Source: Thiohalocapsa sp. ML1 (GTDB taxonomy: Bacteria; Pseudomonadota; Gammaproteobacteria; Chromatiales; Chromatiaceae). Taken from it: a stretch of DNA of 64,000 nucleotides. Positions 1-8,178 of this stretch are shown here, one piece after another. Below the pieces are notes generated by a model. The model was not told where the DNA came from. It worked only from the letters and a program-made list of their open reading frames with translations, and searched no databases. Position 1 is the first letter of the stretch, and each line of letters starts with the position of its first letter. Location of the stretch: contig NZ_JABX01000020.1 of NCBI RefSeq assembly GCF_001469165.1, positions 1-64,000 of the forward strand, given 5' to 3'. The translations under genes were made by a program, and so were the position numbers.

Positions 1-2
1 CC

Positions 3-305
3 TCATACAATGGGATCATGCACAGTCACGAGCTTGGTGCCGTCCGGAAAGGTCGCCTCCACCTGCACGTCCGGGATCAGCTCCGGCACGCCGTCCATGA
101 CGTCGTCGCGGGTCAAGAGCGTGCGGCCGAAGTCCATCAGCTCGGCGACGGTGCGCCCGTCGCGCGCGCCCTCGAGGATCGCGCAGCTAATCAGCGCCAC
201 CGCCTCCGGATAGTTGAGCTTGAGCCCGCGCGCCCGGCGGCGCTCCGCCAGGAGCCCGGCCGTGAACAGCAGCAGCTTGTCTTTCTCTCGCGGTGTCAGG
301 TCCAT
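3..305 (-). CDS. ureA: Urease gamma subunit
   Basis: This is the 100-residue gamma chain of nickel urease, which hydrolyses urea to ammonia and carbamate in the cytoplasm. The length is the usual one for a free UreA. The N-terminal start ([14 protein letters not shown]), the NYPEAVALI block near residue 32, the GARDG and VAELM motifs and the C-terminal [14 protein letters not shown] segment are all family landmarks. The stop codon lies at bases 3-5, so the gene is complete. ureB and ureC would be expected to the left of the window. ureD lies 61 bases upstream on the same strand, the common ureDABC order. Family assignment is secure. Confidence 0.97.
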   Translation of the reverse strand: MDLTPREKDKLLLFTAGLLAERRRARGLKLNYPEAVALISCAILEGARDGRTVAELMDFGRTLLTRDDVMDGVPELIPDVQVEATFPDGTKLVTVHDPIV

Positions 306-366
306 CGCGTCCTACCTCAATGTGTAAACAGCGGCGCAGACCGCCGCCAACGAGCGGCGCGCGGTC

Positions 367-1191
367 TCAGGTCGCCCAGATCCGCGGCGGCAGCGCGTCG
401 CGGCCAATCAGCCGCGGGCGCAACGCCGTCCAGAGTGCGCAGAATACCCGCTGTGCCGGCTCCGTTGTATCGGCGAGCGCGCGGGCGACCAGGAGATCGC
501 CCTGCAGCGTCACGCCGGCGAGCAGGCCGGGCGCCCCGGCGAGCACCGCCAGCGCCGCCTCCAGATCGCCGGCCCCGGCGCCGCTCGCAACGAAGGTGGC
601 AGAGACGGCGTGGCCCGTGAGCCCGCTCGGCCGGTCCAGATCTTGGGGGCCGTCCACGCGCAGGCGGTCCAGCAGCAGCGGGCTGCCGTTGCGGGAGACC
701 CGCAGCGTCGCATCCAACGCCCCCTGCACGAAACGCTCGCCGATCACGGGCCGGCCCAGGCTCAGGATCTCCCAGCCGATCACGCGGGCGTCGTCGCAGA
801 GCGCGATCTCGGTCAGGCTCGTGACCCGCGCCCCCGGGAACAGGATGGCCGGCTGCGGGAACCACTCCAGCACCCCGTCCGGTGCGACGCCGAGCCGCTG
901 CTCCTGCCGCGCGAGCTCGCCGGCGCTGCGGTAGAACTTGGCGGCACCTGGCGTGGTGACGACGGCATGGGCGCCAGCGGCGATGTCGATGCGGATATCC
1001 AGCGCATCACCGCCGACGACGCCGCCCGGCGGATGCAGCGGATAAAGGTGACAGGGCGCGCCCTCCGGATGGAAGGCCCGCTGCAGCGTCAGCGGCCCGA
1101 GCTGGTGCTTGCGGGCGAGCACCGTCCGCGGCGCGCCCGCGGGGCCGGCGCGCTGCTCACAGCGCAGATACAGCTCGGCGCGCCAGCCCAC
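367..1191 (-). CDS. ureD: Urease accessory protein UreD
   Basis: UreD (UreH) is the scaffold that binds apo-urease and recruits UreF and UreG for nickel insertion. The 274-residue product has the family's length. It shows the LYPLHPPGGVVGGD block near residue 51, the TTPGAAKFYRS motif near residue 79 and a GWEI-LGRPVIGE region near residue 140. The most upstream start is a GTG at 1191; no strong Shine-Dalgarno sequence is visible. ureA follows in the same direction, so the two belong to one urease operon that continues beyond the left edge of the window. Confidence 0.95.
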   Translation of the reverse strand: MGWRAELYLRCEQRAGPAGAPRTVLARKHQLGPLTLQRAFHPEGAPCHLYPLHPPGGVVGGDALDIRIDIAAGAHAVVTTPGAAKFYRSAGELARQEQRLGVAPDGVLEWFPQPAILFPGARVTSLTEIALCDDARVIGWEILSLGRPVIGERFVQGALDATLRVSRNGSPLLLDRLRVDGPQDLDRPSGLTGHAVSATFVASGAGAGDLEAALAVLAGAPGLLAGVTLQGDLLVARALADTTEPAQRVFCALWTALRPRLIGRDALPPRIWAT

Positions 1192-1235
1192 GGGCGGGGA
1201 CGCAGATCAGCGCTGCGAAGGCGTCGGGCGCGGCA

Positions 1236-2666
1236 TCACATCGGAAAGCCGCCGCCGGGCGGGAAGCCCCCGGGCGGCAGCCCGCCGCCGGGGCCGCCGA
1301 AGCCGCCGGGGCCGCCCATGCCGGGCGGCAGGCGGCCCTGCATCTGGCGCATCATCTTCGCCATGTTGCCGCCCTTCATCTTCTTCATCATCTTCTGCAT
1401 CTGCGTGAACTGCTTCAGGAGCTTGTTCACATCCTGCACCTGGGTGCCGGAGCCCATGGCGATGCGCTTGCGCCGGCTGCCCTTGATGATCTGCGGATGG
1501 GCGCGCTCCATCGGCGTCATGGAATCGACGATGGCGATGAGCTTGACGAACTCCTTGTCGTTGATCTGGTTCTTCATGTGCTCCGGCACCTGGCCCATGC
1601 CCGGAAGCTTGTCCATCAGGCTGGCGATGCCGCCGAGCTTGGTCATCTGCTTGATCTGGTCGCGAAAGTCCGACAAGTCGAAGCCCTTGCCCTTCTGGAT
1701 TTTCTTCGCGAGCTTCTCGGCCTCGTGGCGGTCGACCTTCTGCTGCACCTCCTCCACCAACGACACGACGTCGCCCATGCCGAGGATGCGCGAGGCGATG
1801 CGGTCCGGATGGAAGGGCTCCAGCGCCGTGCTCCGCTCGCCGGTGCCGAGGAACTTGATGGGCTTGCCGGTGATCTCGCGGATGGACAGCGCCGCACCGC
1901 CGCGGGCGTCGCCGTCCGCCTTGGTCAGGATCACGCCCGTGAGCGGCAGCGCGTCGTGGAAGGCCTTGGCCGTCTTGGCCGCATCCTGGCCCGTCATGCT
2001 GTCCACGACGAACAGCGTCTCCGCCGGCGACAGCGACGCATGCAGCGCCTGGATCTCGGCCATCATGGCCGCATCGATGGCGAGGCGGCCCGCCGTGTCG
2101 ACGATGAGCACGTCCTTGAACTGTTTCCTCGCGGCGGCGACGGCGCCCTGCGCGATGGCGATGGGCGACTGGTCCGCGCTGCTCGGGAAGCAATCCACGC
2201 CCACCTCGGCCGCGACGGTGCGTAACTGCTCGATGGCCGCGGGGCGGTACACGTCGCAGCTCACCACCATGACCTTCTTGTTCTGGCGCTCTTTCAGAAA
2301 GCGCGCCAGCTTGCCGCTGGTGGTGGTCTTGCCGGAGCCCTGCAGGCCCGCCATGAGGATCACCGCGGGCGGCTGCACGTTGAGCGCGAGGCCCTCGTTG
2401 GCCTCGCCCATCAGCATGGTCAGCTCGTCGTTGACGATCTTGATCAGCACCTGCCCGGGCGTCAGGCTGCGCGTCACGTCGGCGCCGAGGGCGCGCTCGC
2501 GCACGCGCTCCACGAAGCCGCGCACCACCGGCAAGGCCACGTCGGCCTCAAGCAAGGCCATGCGCACTTCGCGCAGCGTGTCCTTGATGTTGTCCTCGGT
2601 GAGCCGCGCCTGGCCGCGCAGGCCCTTGAGCACGTCGCCGAAGCGTTCCTGGAGACTGTCGAACAT
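1236..2666 (-). CDS. ffh: Signal recognition particle protein Ffh
   Basis: Ffh binds 4.5S RNA and signal peptides of nascent membrane proteins and hands the ribosome to FtsY at the membrane. Visible in order are the N domain (MFDSLQERF start), the NG-domain GTPase with the P-loop GLQGSGKTTT near residue 108, DTAGRL near 190 and TKADGDARGG near 248, then the methionine-rich M domain (QMQKMMKKMKGGNM). The 476-residue chain ends in a Gly/Pro/Met-rich tail of about 35 residues, a little longer than is typical. It is transcribed divergently from the ypjD-like gene, the arrangement also seen in Escherichia coli. Confidence 0.98.
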   Translation of the reverse strand: MFDSLQERFGDVLKGLRGQARLTEDNIKDTLREVRMALLEADVALPVVRGFVERVRERALGADVTRSLTPGQVLIKIVNDELTMLMGEANEGLALNVQPPAVILMAGLQGSGKTTTSGKLARFLKERQNKKVMVVSCDVYRPAAIEQLRTVAAEVGVDCFPSSADQSPIAIAQGAVAAARKQFKDVLIVDTAGRLAIDAAMMAEIQALHASLSPAETLFVVDSMTGQDAAKTAKAFHDALPLTGVILTKADGDARGGAALSIREITGKPIKFLGTGERSTALEPFHPDRIASRILGMGDVVSLVEEVQQKVDRHEAEKLAKKIQKGKGFDLSDFRDQIKQMTKLGGIASLMDKLPGMGQVPEHMKNQINDKEFVKLIAIVDSMTPMERAHPQIIKGSRRKRIAMGSGTQVQDVNKLLKQFTQMQKMMKKMKGGNMAKMMRQMQGRLPPGMGGPGGFGGPGGGLPPGGFPPGGGFPM

Positions 2667-2868
2667 GATGCTTCTAGGGACCGGAAACTCGGGTAAGTTC
2701 TGAGGGTGTTGAGGATGCGGCCATGCGCCCGCCCGCGAGACGGTGCGCGCGCCGGCCTGCCGAGTCGTTAACCTAAATCAAGCCGCCGGCAAAGAACAGC
2801 CCAGACACGCGCCCGTGATTGCGCAACCGCGTTCCGGGCCCCGCGCAGTTGTGCGATCATCCGCCGCC

Positions 2869-3681
2869 ATGAATACCGCGCCCTTTGCCCTCGTCAGCAT
2901 CGCCTCGTACCTCGGCAGCGCGAGCCTGATCGGCTGGCGCATGTTCAATCGCAACGTGGATTCAACCGTCCTGCTACGGCAGGCGACCCTCGCGCTCGGC
3001 TTCGTCGGGCTCGTGCTGCACACCTGGCTCCTGTACCACGCCATCTTCAGCCACGCCGGACTCAACCTCGCGTTCTTCAACGCGCTGTCGCTCGCATCCT
3101 GGACCGTCGTCGCGTCGCTGCTGATCTCCAGCCTAAGCAAGCCCGTCGAAAACCTCGGGCTCGTCATCCTGCCGCTCGCGGCGCTGACGGTGCTCTTGGA
3201 CCTCATCTTCCCCAGCGTCGGCTTCATGAGCGCGGACGCGAGCTGGATACTCAAGCTGCATGTGCTCTTGTCCATGCTCGCCTACAGCCTGCTCACGCTC
3301 GCCGCCGTGCAGGCGGTGCTGCTCGCGGTGCAGGACAACTATCTCAGGGCACGCAAGCCGAACACCTTCATCCGCTCGCTGCCGCCGCTGATGACCATGG
3401 AGGCGATGCTGTTCGAGATGATCGGCGTCGGCTTCGTGCTGCTGACGCTCGCGCTGGCCTCCGGCTTCGCGTTCCTGGACAACATGTTCGCGCAGCACCT
3501 GGTGCACAAGACCGTGCTGTCGGTGCTGGCGTGGATGGTCTTCGGCGGCCTGCTGCTCGGCCGGCGCGCCCGCGGCTGGCGCGGCCAGAAGGCCATTCAC
3601 TGGACCTTGGGCGGCTTCATGCTGCTGATCCTCGCTTACTTCGGCTCCAAGTTCGTACTTGAGCTCGTGCTGCACCGCTAA
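2869..3681 (+). CDS. ypjD: CcsA/YpjD-type inner membrane protein
   Basis: This is a 270-residue polytopic inner membrane protein of the cytochrome c assembly (CcsA/CcmC-like) family. About eight hydrophobic helices can be counted, beginning with FALVSIASYLGSASLIGWRM. A conserved KLHVLLSMLAYSLLTLAA block in the middle and FGGLLLGRRARGWRG near the end match the family. The ATG at 2869 was chosen because upstream in-frame codons are not hydrophobic or conserved and lie in the intergenic region with ffh. The ffh-ypjD neighbourhood is conserved in gammaproteobacteria. The exact role is unsettled; the family includes haem handling proteins, but that function is not demonstrated for YpjD. Confidence 0.85.
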   Translation: MNTAPFALVSIASYLGSASLIGWRMFNRNVDSTVLLRQATLALGFVGLVLHTWLLYHAIFSHAGLNLAFFNALSLASWTVVASLLISSLSKPVENLGLVILPLAALTVLLDLIFPSVGFMSADASWILKLHVLLSMLAYSLLTLAAVQAVLLAVQDNYLRARKPNTFIRSLPPLMTMEAMLFEMIGVGFVLLTLALASGFAFLDNMFAQHLVHKTVLSVLAWMVFGGLLLGRRARGWRGQKAIHWTLGGFMLLILAYFGSKFVLELVLHR

Positions 3682-3799
3682 GCCCCGCACGTAAGCCCCG
3701 CACGGAAGCCCCGCACGCGCCAAGGAGGCGCAACTGATCCGGCATACTGCCGCACCGTCGGCACCAAACGCCGGCCGAGCCAAGATCCAGGGGGAGCCG

Positions 3800-4834
3800 A
3801 TGCCGACACAACAGGCCTTTCGTATCCACCATGACGACGCCGGACACCGCGTCGGCGTCGAGACCATCGCCGCACCCGAGCCTGCCGCCAGCCCGGCGCA
3901 TGACCCAGGGCATGAGCAAGTCCTGCTGCGCGTGGACTACGCGAGCGTCAACTACAAGGACGCCCTAGGCGCCACCGGCAAGGGCAAGGTCATCAGGTCC
4001 TTTCCCATCACCGGCGGCATCGATGCGGCGGGCATCGTCGAGCGCTCGGAGCACGCGGACTTCGCGCCCGGCGACGCCGTAGTCGCCACCGGCCACGGCA
4101 TGGCCTTCGACCACGACGGCGGCTATGCACAGTACCTCTGCGTGCCCGGCGACTGGCTGGTGAAGCTGCCGCCCGGCCTCGACACGCGCACCGCGATGCT
4201 GCTCGGCACCGCGGGCTTCACCGCGGCGCTGGCGGTGCATCGGCTGCTGCAGAACGAGCAGCGCCCGGACCTGGGCCCGATCCTGGTAACGGGCGCGAGC
4301 GGCGGCGTCGGCGCCATCGCCATTGCCATCCTCGCGAAGCTCGGCTTTGAGGTCGCTGCCGTCTCCGGCAAGCCCGAGCTGCACGACTGGCTGAAGGCGC
4401 TCGGCGCCACGCAGATCCTCGGCCGCGACGCGCTGCCCGGCGGCGACCGCCCGCTGGAGAAGGGCGTCTGGGGCGGCGCCGTGGACAACGTCGGCGGCGA
4501 CATGCTCGCGCGCATCACCCGCACCGTGGTGCCCTACGGCAATATCGCGAGCATCGGCAACGCCGGCGGCATCGAGCTCCACACCAGCGTGCTGCCCTTC
4601 ATCCTGCGCGGTGTCGCCCTGCTCGGCTGCGACTCGGTGCACATCCCGCAGCCGCTGCGCGGCACGCTGTGGCAGCATCTGGCGACGGACTGGCGTGTCG
4701 ATGAACCGGAGCGCCTGCTCGGCGGCGAGGTCACGCTAGAGGCGCTGCCGGAGGTCTTCGCGCGCATGCTCGCCGGGCGCACGCACGGGCGCATCCTCGT
4801 CAATCCCAACCCCGCGACCGCCGCCGACGTATGA
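3800..4834 (+). CDS. AcuI/YhdH-family NADPH-dependent acryloyl-CoA reductase-like oxidoreductase
   Basis: A 344-residue medium-chain dehydrogenase/reductase without structural zinc ligands. The N-terminal substrate domain contains DYASVNYKDALGATGKGK, a signature of the YhdH/YhfP branch that includes acryloyl-CoA reductase AcuI. The nucleotide-binding motif GASGGVGAIAIAILAKLG begins near residue 170. A GGGGAG ribosome binding site precedes the ATG at 3800. The stop overlaps the next start (ATGA), so it is cotranscribed with the YhbY-like gene. The in vivo substrate cannot be read from the sequence; detoxification of acryloyl-CoA or a quinone-type substrate are both possible. Confidence 0.9.
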   Translation: MPTQQAFRIHHDDAGHRVGVETIAAPEPAASPAHDPGHEQVLLRVDYASVNYKDALGATGKGKVIRSFPITGGIDAAGIVERSEHADFAPGDAVVATGHGMAFDHDGGYAQYLCVPGDWLVKLPPGLDTRTAMLLGTAGFTAALAVHRLLQNEQRPDLGPILVTGASGGVGAIAIAILAKLGFEVAAVSGKPELHDWLKALGATQILGRDALPGGDRPLEKGVWGGAVDNVGGDMLARITRTVVPYGNIASIGNAGGIELHTSVLPFILRGVALLGCDSVHIPQPLRGTLWQHLATDWRVDEPERLLGGEVTLEALPEVFARMLAGRTHGRILVNPNPATAADV

Positions 4835-5172
4835 GCAACGCCAAGCTCCAGACCGGGTCCCAGAGCCCGCCCCAGGCCCTCGGCAACCCCGCCAAACGCG
4901 CGCTGATGGCGCGCGCGCATGCGCTCAAGCCCGTCGTGCTGCTCGGCGCCGCCGGGCTCACGGAGCCGGTACTCGCCGAGATCGAGCTGGCGCTGAATCA
5001 CCACGAGCTCATCAAGGTGCGCGTCAACGGCGGTGACCGCGACATGCGCGACGCCCAGGTGCGCACCATTGTCGAGGAGACGGGCGCCGCGCTGGTGCAG
5101 CGCATCGGCAACATCGCCGTGCTCTTCCGCGCGAATCCGGAGCGCAAGGAGCCGATCCGCCTGCCGGCTTGA
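4831..5172 (+). CDS. yhbY: YhbY/CRS1-CRM domain RNA-binding protein
   Basis: A 113-residue protein made almost entirely of one CRM (CRS1-YhbY) domain, which binds RNA and, in bacteria, associates with pre-50S ribosomal particles. The helix-strand core LMARAHALKPVVLLGAAGLT and the strand VRVNGGDRDMRD with the downstream ALVQRIGNIAVLFR are typical. The usual GKxG loop is here LLGAAG, a mild variation. Its ATG overlaps the stop of the oxidoreductase by four bases, implying translational coupling. It faces the arsenosugar genes tail to tail. Confidence 0.92.
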   Translation: MSNAKLQTGSQSPPQALGNPAKRALMARAHALKPVVLLGAAGLTEPVLAEIELALNHHELIKVRVNGGDRDMRDAQVRTIVEETGAALVQRIGNIAVLFRANPERKEPIRLPA

Positions 5173-5188
5173 TGCCGCCGGGCGAGCG

Positions 5189-5872
5189 CTACGGCACCAT
5201 CGGCCGCGGCAGACGCTTGAGCTTGCCGAGATCCTCCGGCCGATCCAAGTCCGCGAGCGTCGGTAGCTCCGTCCAGCGCCAGCCGAGCGCGGCCATGCGC
5301 TCACGCGTCACGGCAGCCACGCGCTCCCCGCCCCAGGGCACGTCCGTGAACAGGGCGGGCTCGGCGCGCTTGAGCCCGAGCAGCACATAACCGCCATCGT
5401 CGGCCGGCCCCAGCACGGCGTCCGCCCCGGCAACCCCGTCCAGCGCCGCCAACGCAGCGGCCACCTGCGCCGGCCCGAGCCCCGGGCAGTCGCAACCGAT
5501 GAGCACGACGGCCCCGGCCCGCGTCAGCGCATCCTGCGCCGCCGCCAAGAGCCGCGCGCCGAGGTCTCCCGCCGGCTGCACGTGCAGCGAGATGCCGAAG
5601 CGCGCGGCCAAGGCCCCGAACAGCGGATGCCCGGTATCCGGCGCGCACCAGAGCTCCAGCGGGGCGATGCGCGCCGGCTCGAGCCGCGCGAGCGTGTCGA
5701 TGACGAGCTCGCGATGCAGCGCGGCGGCGCCCTCGGCCCCGAGCGCCGGGATCAGCCGCGTCTTGCAGGCCCCCGCCACCGGGGCCTTCGCGAACACCAA
5801 AATGCGCGCCGCGGGCAAGCGCAGGCCGCCGCCCGCGCTCACGGGCGTCCGCAATCCCGCGGCGCAGTGCAT
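5189..5872 (-). CDS. DUF2064/TIGR04282-type glycosyltransferase of arsenosugar biosynthesis
   Basis: A 227-residue GT-A-like nucleotidyl/glycosyltransferase. Landmarks are the N-terminal ARILVFAKAPVAGACKTRL motif, the central VLIGCDCPGL (metal-binding DxD-like) and the ADDGGYVLLGL block followed by FTDVPWG. These define the family usually found beside radical SAM ArsS and called arsenosugar biosynthesis glycosyltransferase. The ATG at 5872 lies 14 bases after the arsS stop; the reading frame stays open upstream but only as antisense to arsS. Together with arsS it suggests conversion of methylated arsenic to arsenosugar-type products; the exact reaction of this protein is inferred from neighbours. 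Confidence 0.88.
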   Translation of the reverse strand: MHCAAGLRTPVSAGGGLRLPAARILVFAKAPVAGACKTRLIPALGAEGAAALHRELVIDTLARLEPARIAPLELWCAPDTGHPLFGALAARFGISLHVQPAGDLGARLLAAAQDALTRAGAVVLIGCDCPGLGPAQVAAALAALDGVAGADAVLGPADDGGYVLLGLKRAEPALFTDVPWGGERVAAVTRERMAALGWRWTELPTLADLDRPEDLGKLKRLPRPMVP

Positions 5873-5885
5873 CACGAGCGCGCAA

Positions 5886-6851
5886 TCAGCCGAGCGCACC
5901 ACCGCAACTGCTGCCCTGCCCGGCGGTGCAGCCATAGCAGTGCCCGGCCACGGCAATGCCGGCGCCGGTGAGGTCGGCCGCGTCCGCCAGCTCGCCGATA
6001 TGGCGGCGGGCCCCACCATCGGCGCCGAGGGGCAGACCGAGCATCTGGTTGAAATCGCAGTCGTACAGATACCCCTGCCAGTCGATGCTAATGAGGTCCC
6101 GACACATGACCGCGTCCAGATTCTCGTCCCGGTGGGCCTCGCGCAGCAGCCGCATGTAGCCATCGAAGCGCCCCGTGGACAGGAGCCAGCCACCGAAACG
6201 GCGGATGGGCATATTCGTGAGCGACAAGAGCCGGTTGAAGCGGATGCCATAGCGTGCGGCGAGCTCGCGCTTGTAATCCACCTCCAGCGCGCACTGCGGC
6301 GGCGGCAGCACCGCATCAACGGGGTTATAGACCAGGTTCAGCACCAACCCCGTCTCCTCGGCGCCGTAACCGAGCGCGTTGAGCCGCTTGAGGCCGCGGA
6401 TGCTGGCATCGAACACCCCCTTGCCGCGCTGGTCGTCCACGTTCTCGCCCAACCAGCACGGCAGCGACGCGATCACCTCAACGCGATGCTCGGCCAGGAA
6501 GCCGGCCAAGGGCTCCTGCCCCCGCTCCTCCAGAATGGTCAGGTTGCAGCGGTCCATCACATGCACGCCGAGCGCGCGGGCGCGCTCCACCAGCGGACGG
6601 AACACGGCGTTGAGCTCCGGCGCACCGCCGGTGATGTCGAGCGTCCCGGCGCCGCTGCGAGCGACGAACGCCAGCACCTGCTCCATGGTCTCTGTGCTCA
6701 TCTCCTCGCGCCGTTTCGGGCCTGCGTCAACGTGACAGTGCACGCAGGACTGATTGCAGCGATAGCCCAGGTTCACCTGCACTGTGGCAAGGCGGCGGCG
6801 GGTGAGCACGGGAAAGTCCATGCCGATCAGCAGGGGTTTGGAATCGAGCAC
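5886..6851 (-). CDS. arsS: Radical SAM protein ArsS (arsenosugar biosynthesis)
   Basis: A 321-residue radical SAM enzyme. The cluster-binding CxxxCxxC motif is CNQSCVHC near residue 32, followed by the GGAPEL SAM-binding segment near residue 76. The C-terminal half carries further cysteines (MCRDLISIDWQGYLYDCDFN, then HCYGCTAGQGSSCGG at the end), matching the DUF3641-type extension of ArsS, which attaches the deoxyadenosyl group to dimethylated arsenic. The most upstream start is a GTG at 6851; an ATG ten codons later is an alternative. It is followed by the glycosyltransferase gene in the same operon. Confidence 0.93.
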   Translation of the reverse strand: MLDSKPLLIGMDFPVLTRRRLATVQVNLGYRCNQSCVHCHVDAGPKRREEMSTETMEQVLAFVARSGAGTLDITGGAPELNAVFRPLVERARALGVHVMDRCNLTILEERGQEPLAGFLAEHRVEVIASLPCWLGENVDDQRGKGVFDASIRGLKRLNALGYGAEETGLVLNLVYNPVDAVLPPPQCALEVDYKRELAARYGIRFNRLLSLTNMPIRRFGGWLLSTGRFDGYMRLLREAHRDENLDAVMCRDLISIDWQGYLYDCDFNQMLGLPLGADGGARRHIGELADAADLTGAGIAVAGHCYGCTAGQGSSCGGALG

Positions 6852-6927
6852 GACGAGACTCCGGCCGGATAAGACAAGACGGCGGCACAGCGCCGGCGTT
6901 ACCCGTCAAGTGGCGCCGCCCCGCGCA

Positions 6928-6955
6928 TTGTCAAAATCCCAGGCGGTGCTAAACT
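6928..6955 (+). promoter_or_regulatory. Candidate sigma-70 promoter for tRNA-Ala
   Basis: A -35-like TTGTCA at 6928-6933 and a -10-like TAAACT at 6950-6955 are separated by 16 bases. Transcription would begin near 6962, about 50 bases before the mature tRNA, a normal leader length. It was assigned by inspection only. Confidence 0.5.
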
Positions 6956-7011
6956 GCGCGGCTTGGGGTCGGCCGGCCACCCAGGTCCGGCCATTGCGCC
7001 CACACCGTCTC

Positions 7012-7087
<76 letters not shown>

Positions 7088-7101
7088 ATCAATTCAGTCG
7101 C

Positions 7102-7377
7102 TTAGCGCAGGTTCCGAGACTCCGCTTCAACTTGGTGTGACGCTCGGTGTGACGCACTGCGCCGAAACCGAGGCTCCGCGACCCGCCGGCGCTGCCGTTC
7201 CAGGCAGCTCGGACAGCGATAAGAGCCGCTCGCTGTGGGCACTCGACCGCAGTCCAGGCAGAGCCGATCCCGGCGCAGGCGCGCCCGGCGCGCGGCTTCG
7301 CTGGCGCGCTTGCGCTCGGCACAGGCCACGCAGCAGGTGCTGGCGGCGGCCGGTGCGCGCCCACAGGCGCAGCACAG
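7102..7377 (-). pseudogene. Cysteine-rich zinc-ribbon-like fragment
   Basis: On the minus strand about 91 codons read through two spaced cysteine clusters, CCACGRAPAAASTCCVACAE and LCLDCG...YRCPSCLERQRR, each of CxxC(G)-x(n)-CxxC form, with Arg-rich linkers. The pattern suggests two zinc ribbons of a nucleic-acid-binding protein. No start codon with a ribosome binding site is evident, and the frame continues upstream only as antisense to the protease fragment. I do not recognise the family. It is probably a C-terminal remnant. Confidence 0.4.
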
Positions 7378-7790
7378 CCCGGCGGCACCGACCTGGTGCA
7401 GCTCGCCAAGTCCACCGACACCGCCTGGCTGCGCCTGCGCCTGCGCGCCGCCGCCGTCCCCCTCGCCACCGAGCAGCCCGCCCCCGGCACCGCCGTCGCC
7501 AGCCTGCACCACCCCCGCGGCACGGCGCAGCAGATCGCCCTCGGCAGCGTCACCGGCACCAGCAACTGCGAGCGCTTCGACTACTGCGCCGAGCACTACG
7601 ACCCCGCCGCCGCGCACTACCTCGGCGTGCGCTGGGCGACGGGCGAGACCCACGCCGGCAGCTCCGGCGCCGGGCTCTTCCTGCCCGACGGCCGCGTCCT
7701 CGGCGGCCTCATGGGCGGCAGCGACGCGCACACCGCCGCGCTGGTGCGCGACTTCTACGGGATGGCGGAGAGAGGCGTGCCGGTGCCCGG
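7378..7790 (+). pseudogene. C-terminal fragment of a trypsin-like (lysyl endopeptidase type) serine protease
   Basis: The plus-strand frame beginning GTDLVQLAKSTDTAWLRLRL matches the Asp-region of chymotrypsin-fold proteases. It continues through VASLHHPRGTAQQIALGSVTG and then THAGSSGAGLF near 7,650, the active-site serine motif (usually GDSG or GGSSGSG), followed by GRVLGGLMGG. The N-terminal half with the catalytic histidine is absent. The frame runs on after about 7,790 only as antisense to the next minus-strand remnant. It is therefore a decayed secreted protease fragment inserted next to the tRNA. Confidence 0.65.
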
Positions 7791-7830
7791 GCTGACGCCG
7801 GCGGAGGGGGTGATGGTGGCGGCGCGAGAT

Positions 7831-8130
7831 GCGGGTCTCGTGGTAACTGTCGAGACTCTCCAGCGACGTCAGCGTCCGCGTCGTGTCGTCGTCATAGGTG
7901 ATCGCGGCCTGGAAGAACTCCAGGCGCATGTTCACCTCTTTGCTGACCTTGGCGTCCAGCAGCAGATGGAACTGCCGCAGATCGTTGAGATCGAGTACGA
8001 AGTAGGCCTTCTTGCGAAAGGACAACCGTTCCCGCTGGCCCAGGAAATTGATAATGATGTCGGCGAGGACATCCTTGGTGACGGCGACGCGGAATTCTTC
8101 TTCGGCCGCGCGATCGGTCAGCTCATGCAT
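7831..8130 (-). pseudogene. Unrecognised ORF fragment downstream of hsdR (N-terminal 100 codons)
   Basis: The ATG at 8130, 48 bases after the hsdR stop and on the same strand, opens a plausible coding stretch of about 100 residues (MHELTDRAAEEEFRVAVTKD start, then a hydrophobic DIIINFL and LRQFHLLLDAKVSKEV). Composition then changes abruptly to Arg/His-rich antisense of the protease fragment. I read it as the 5' part of a gene once cotranscribed with hsdR and cut by the insertion. I do not recognise its family. Confidence 0.45.
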
Positions 8131-8178
8131 CTGGAAGACTCCTCGCGCGATGACGCGTCAGCGCACGCTTGATCCGGC

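Noticed and set aside
610..2703. Long plus-strand open frame opposite ureD and ffh
   Set aside because: Antisense of two well-supported genes; no coherent family-like text.
5189..6319. 376-residue glycosyltransferase starting at 6319
   Set aside because: The first 149 codons are antisense-frame reading of arsS; the family homology starts at ATG 5872.
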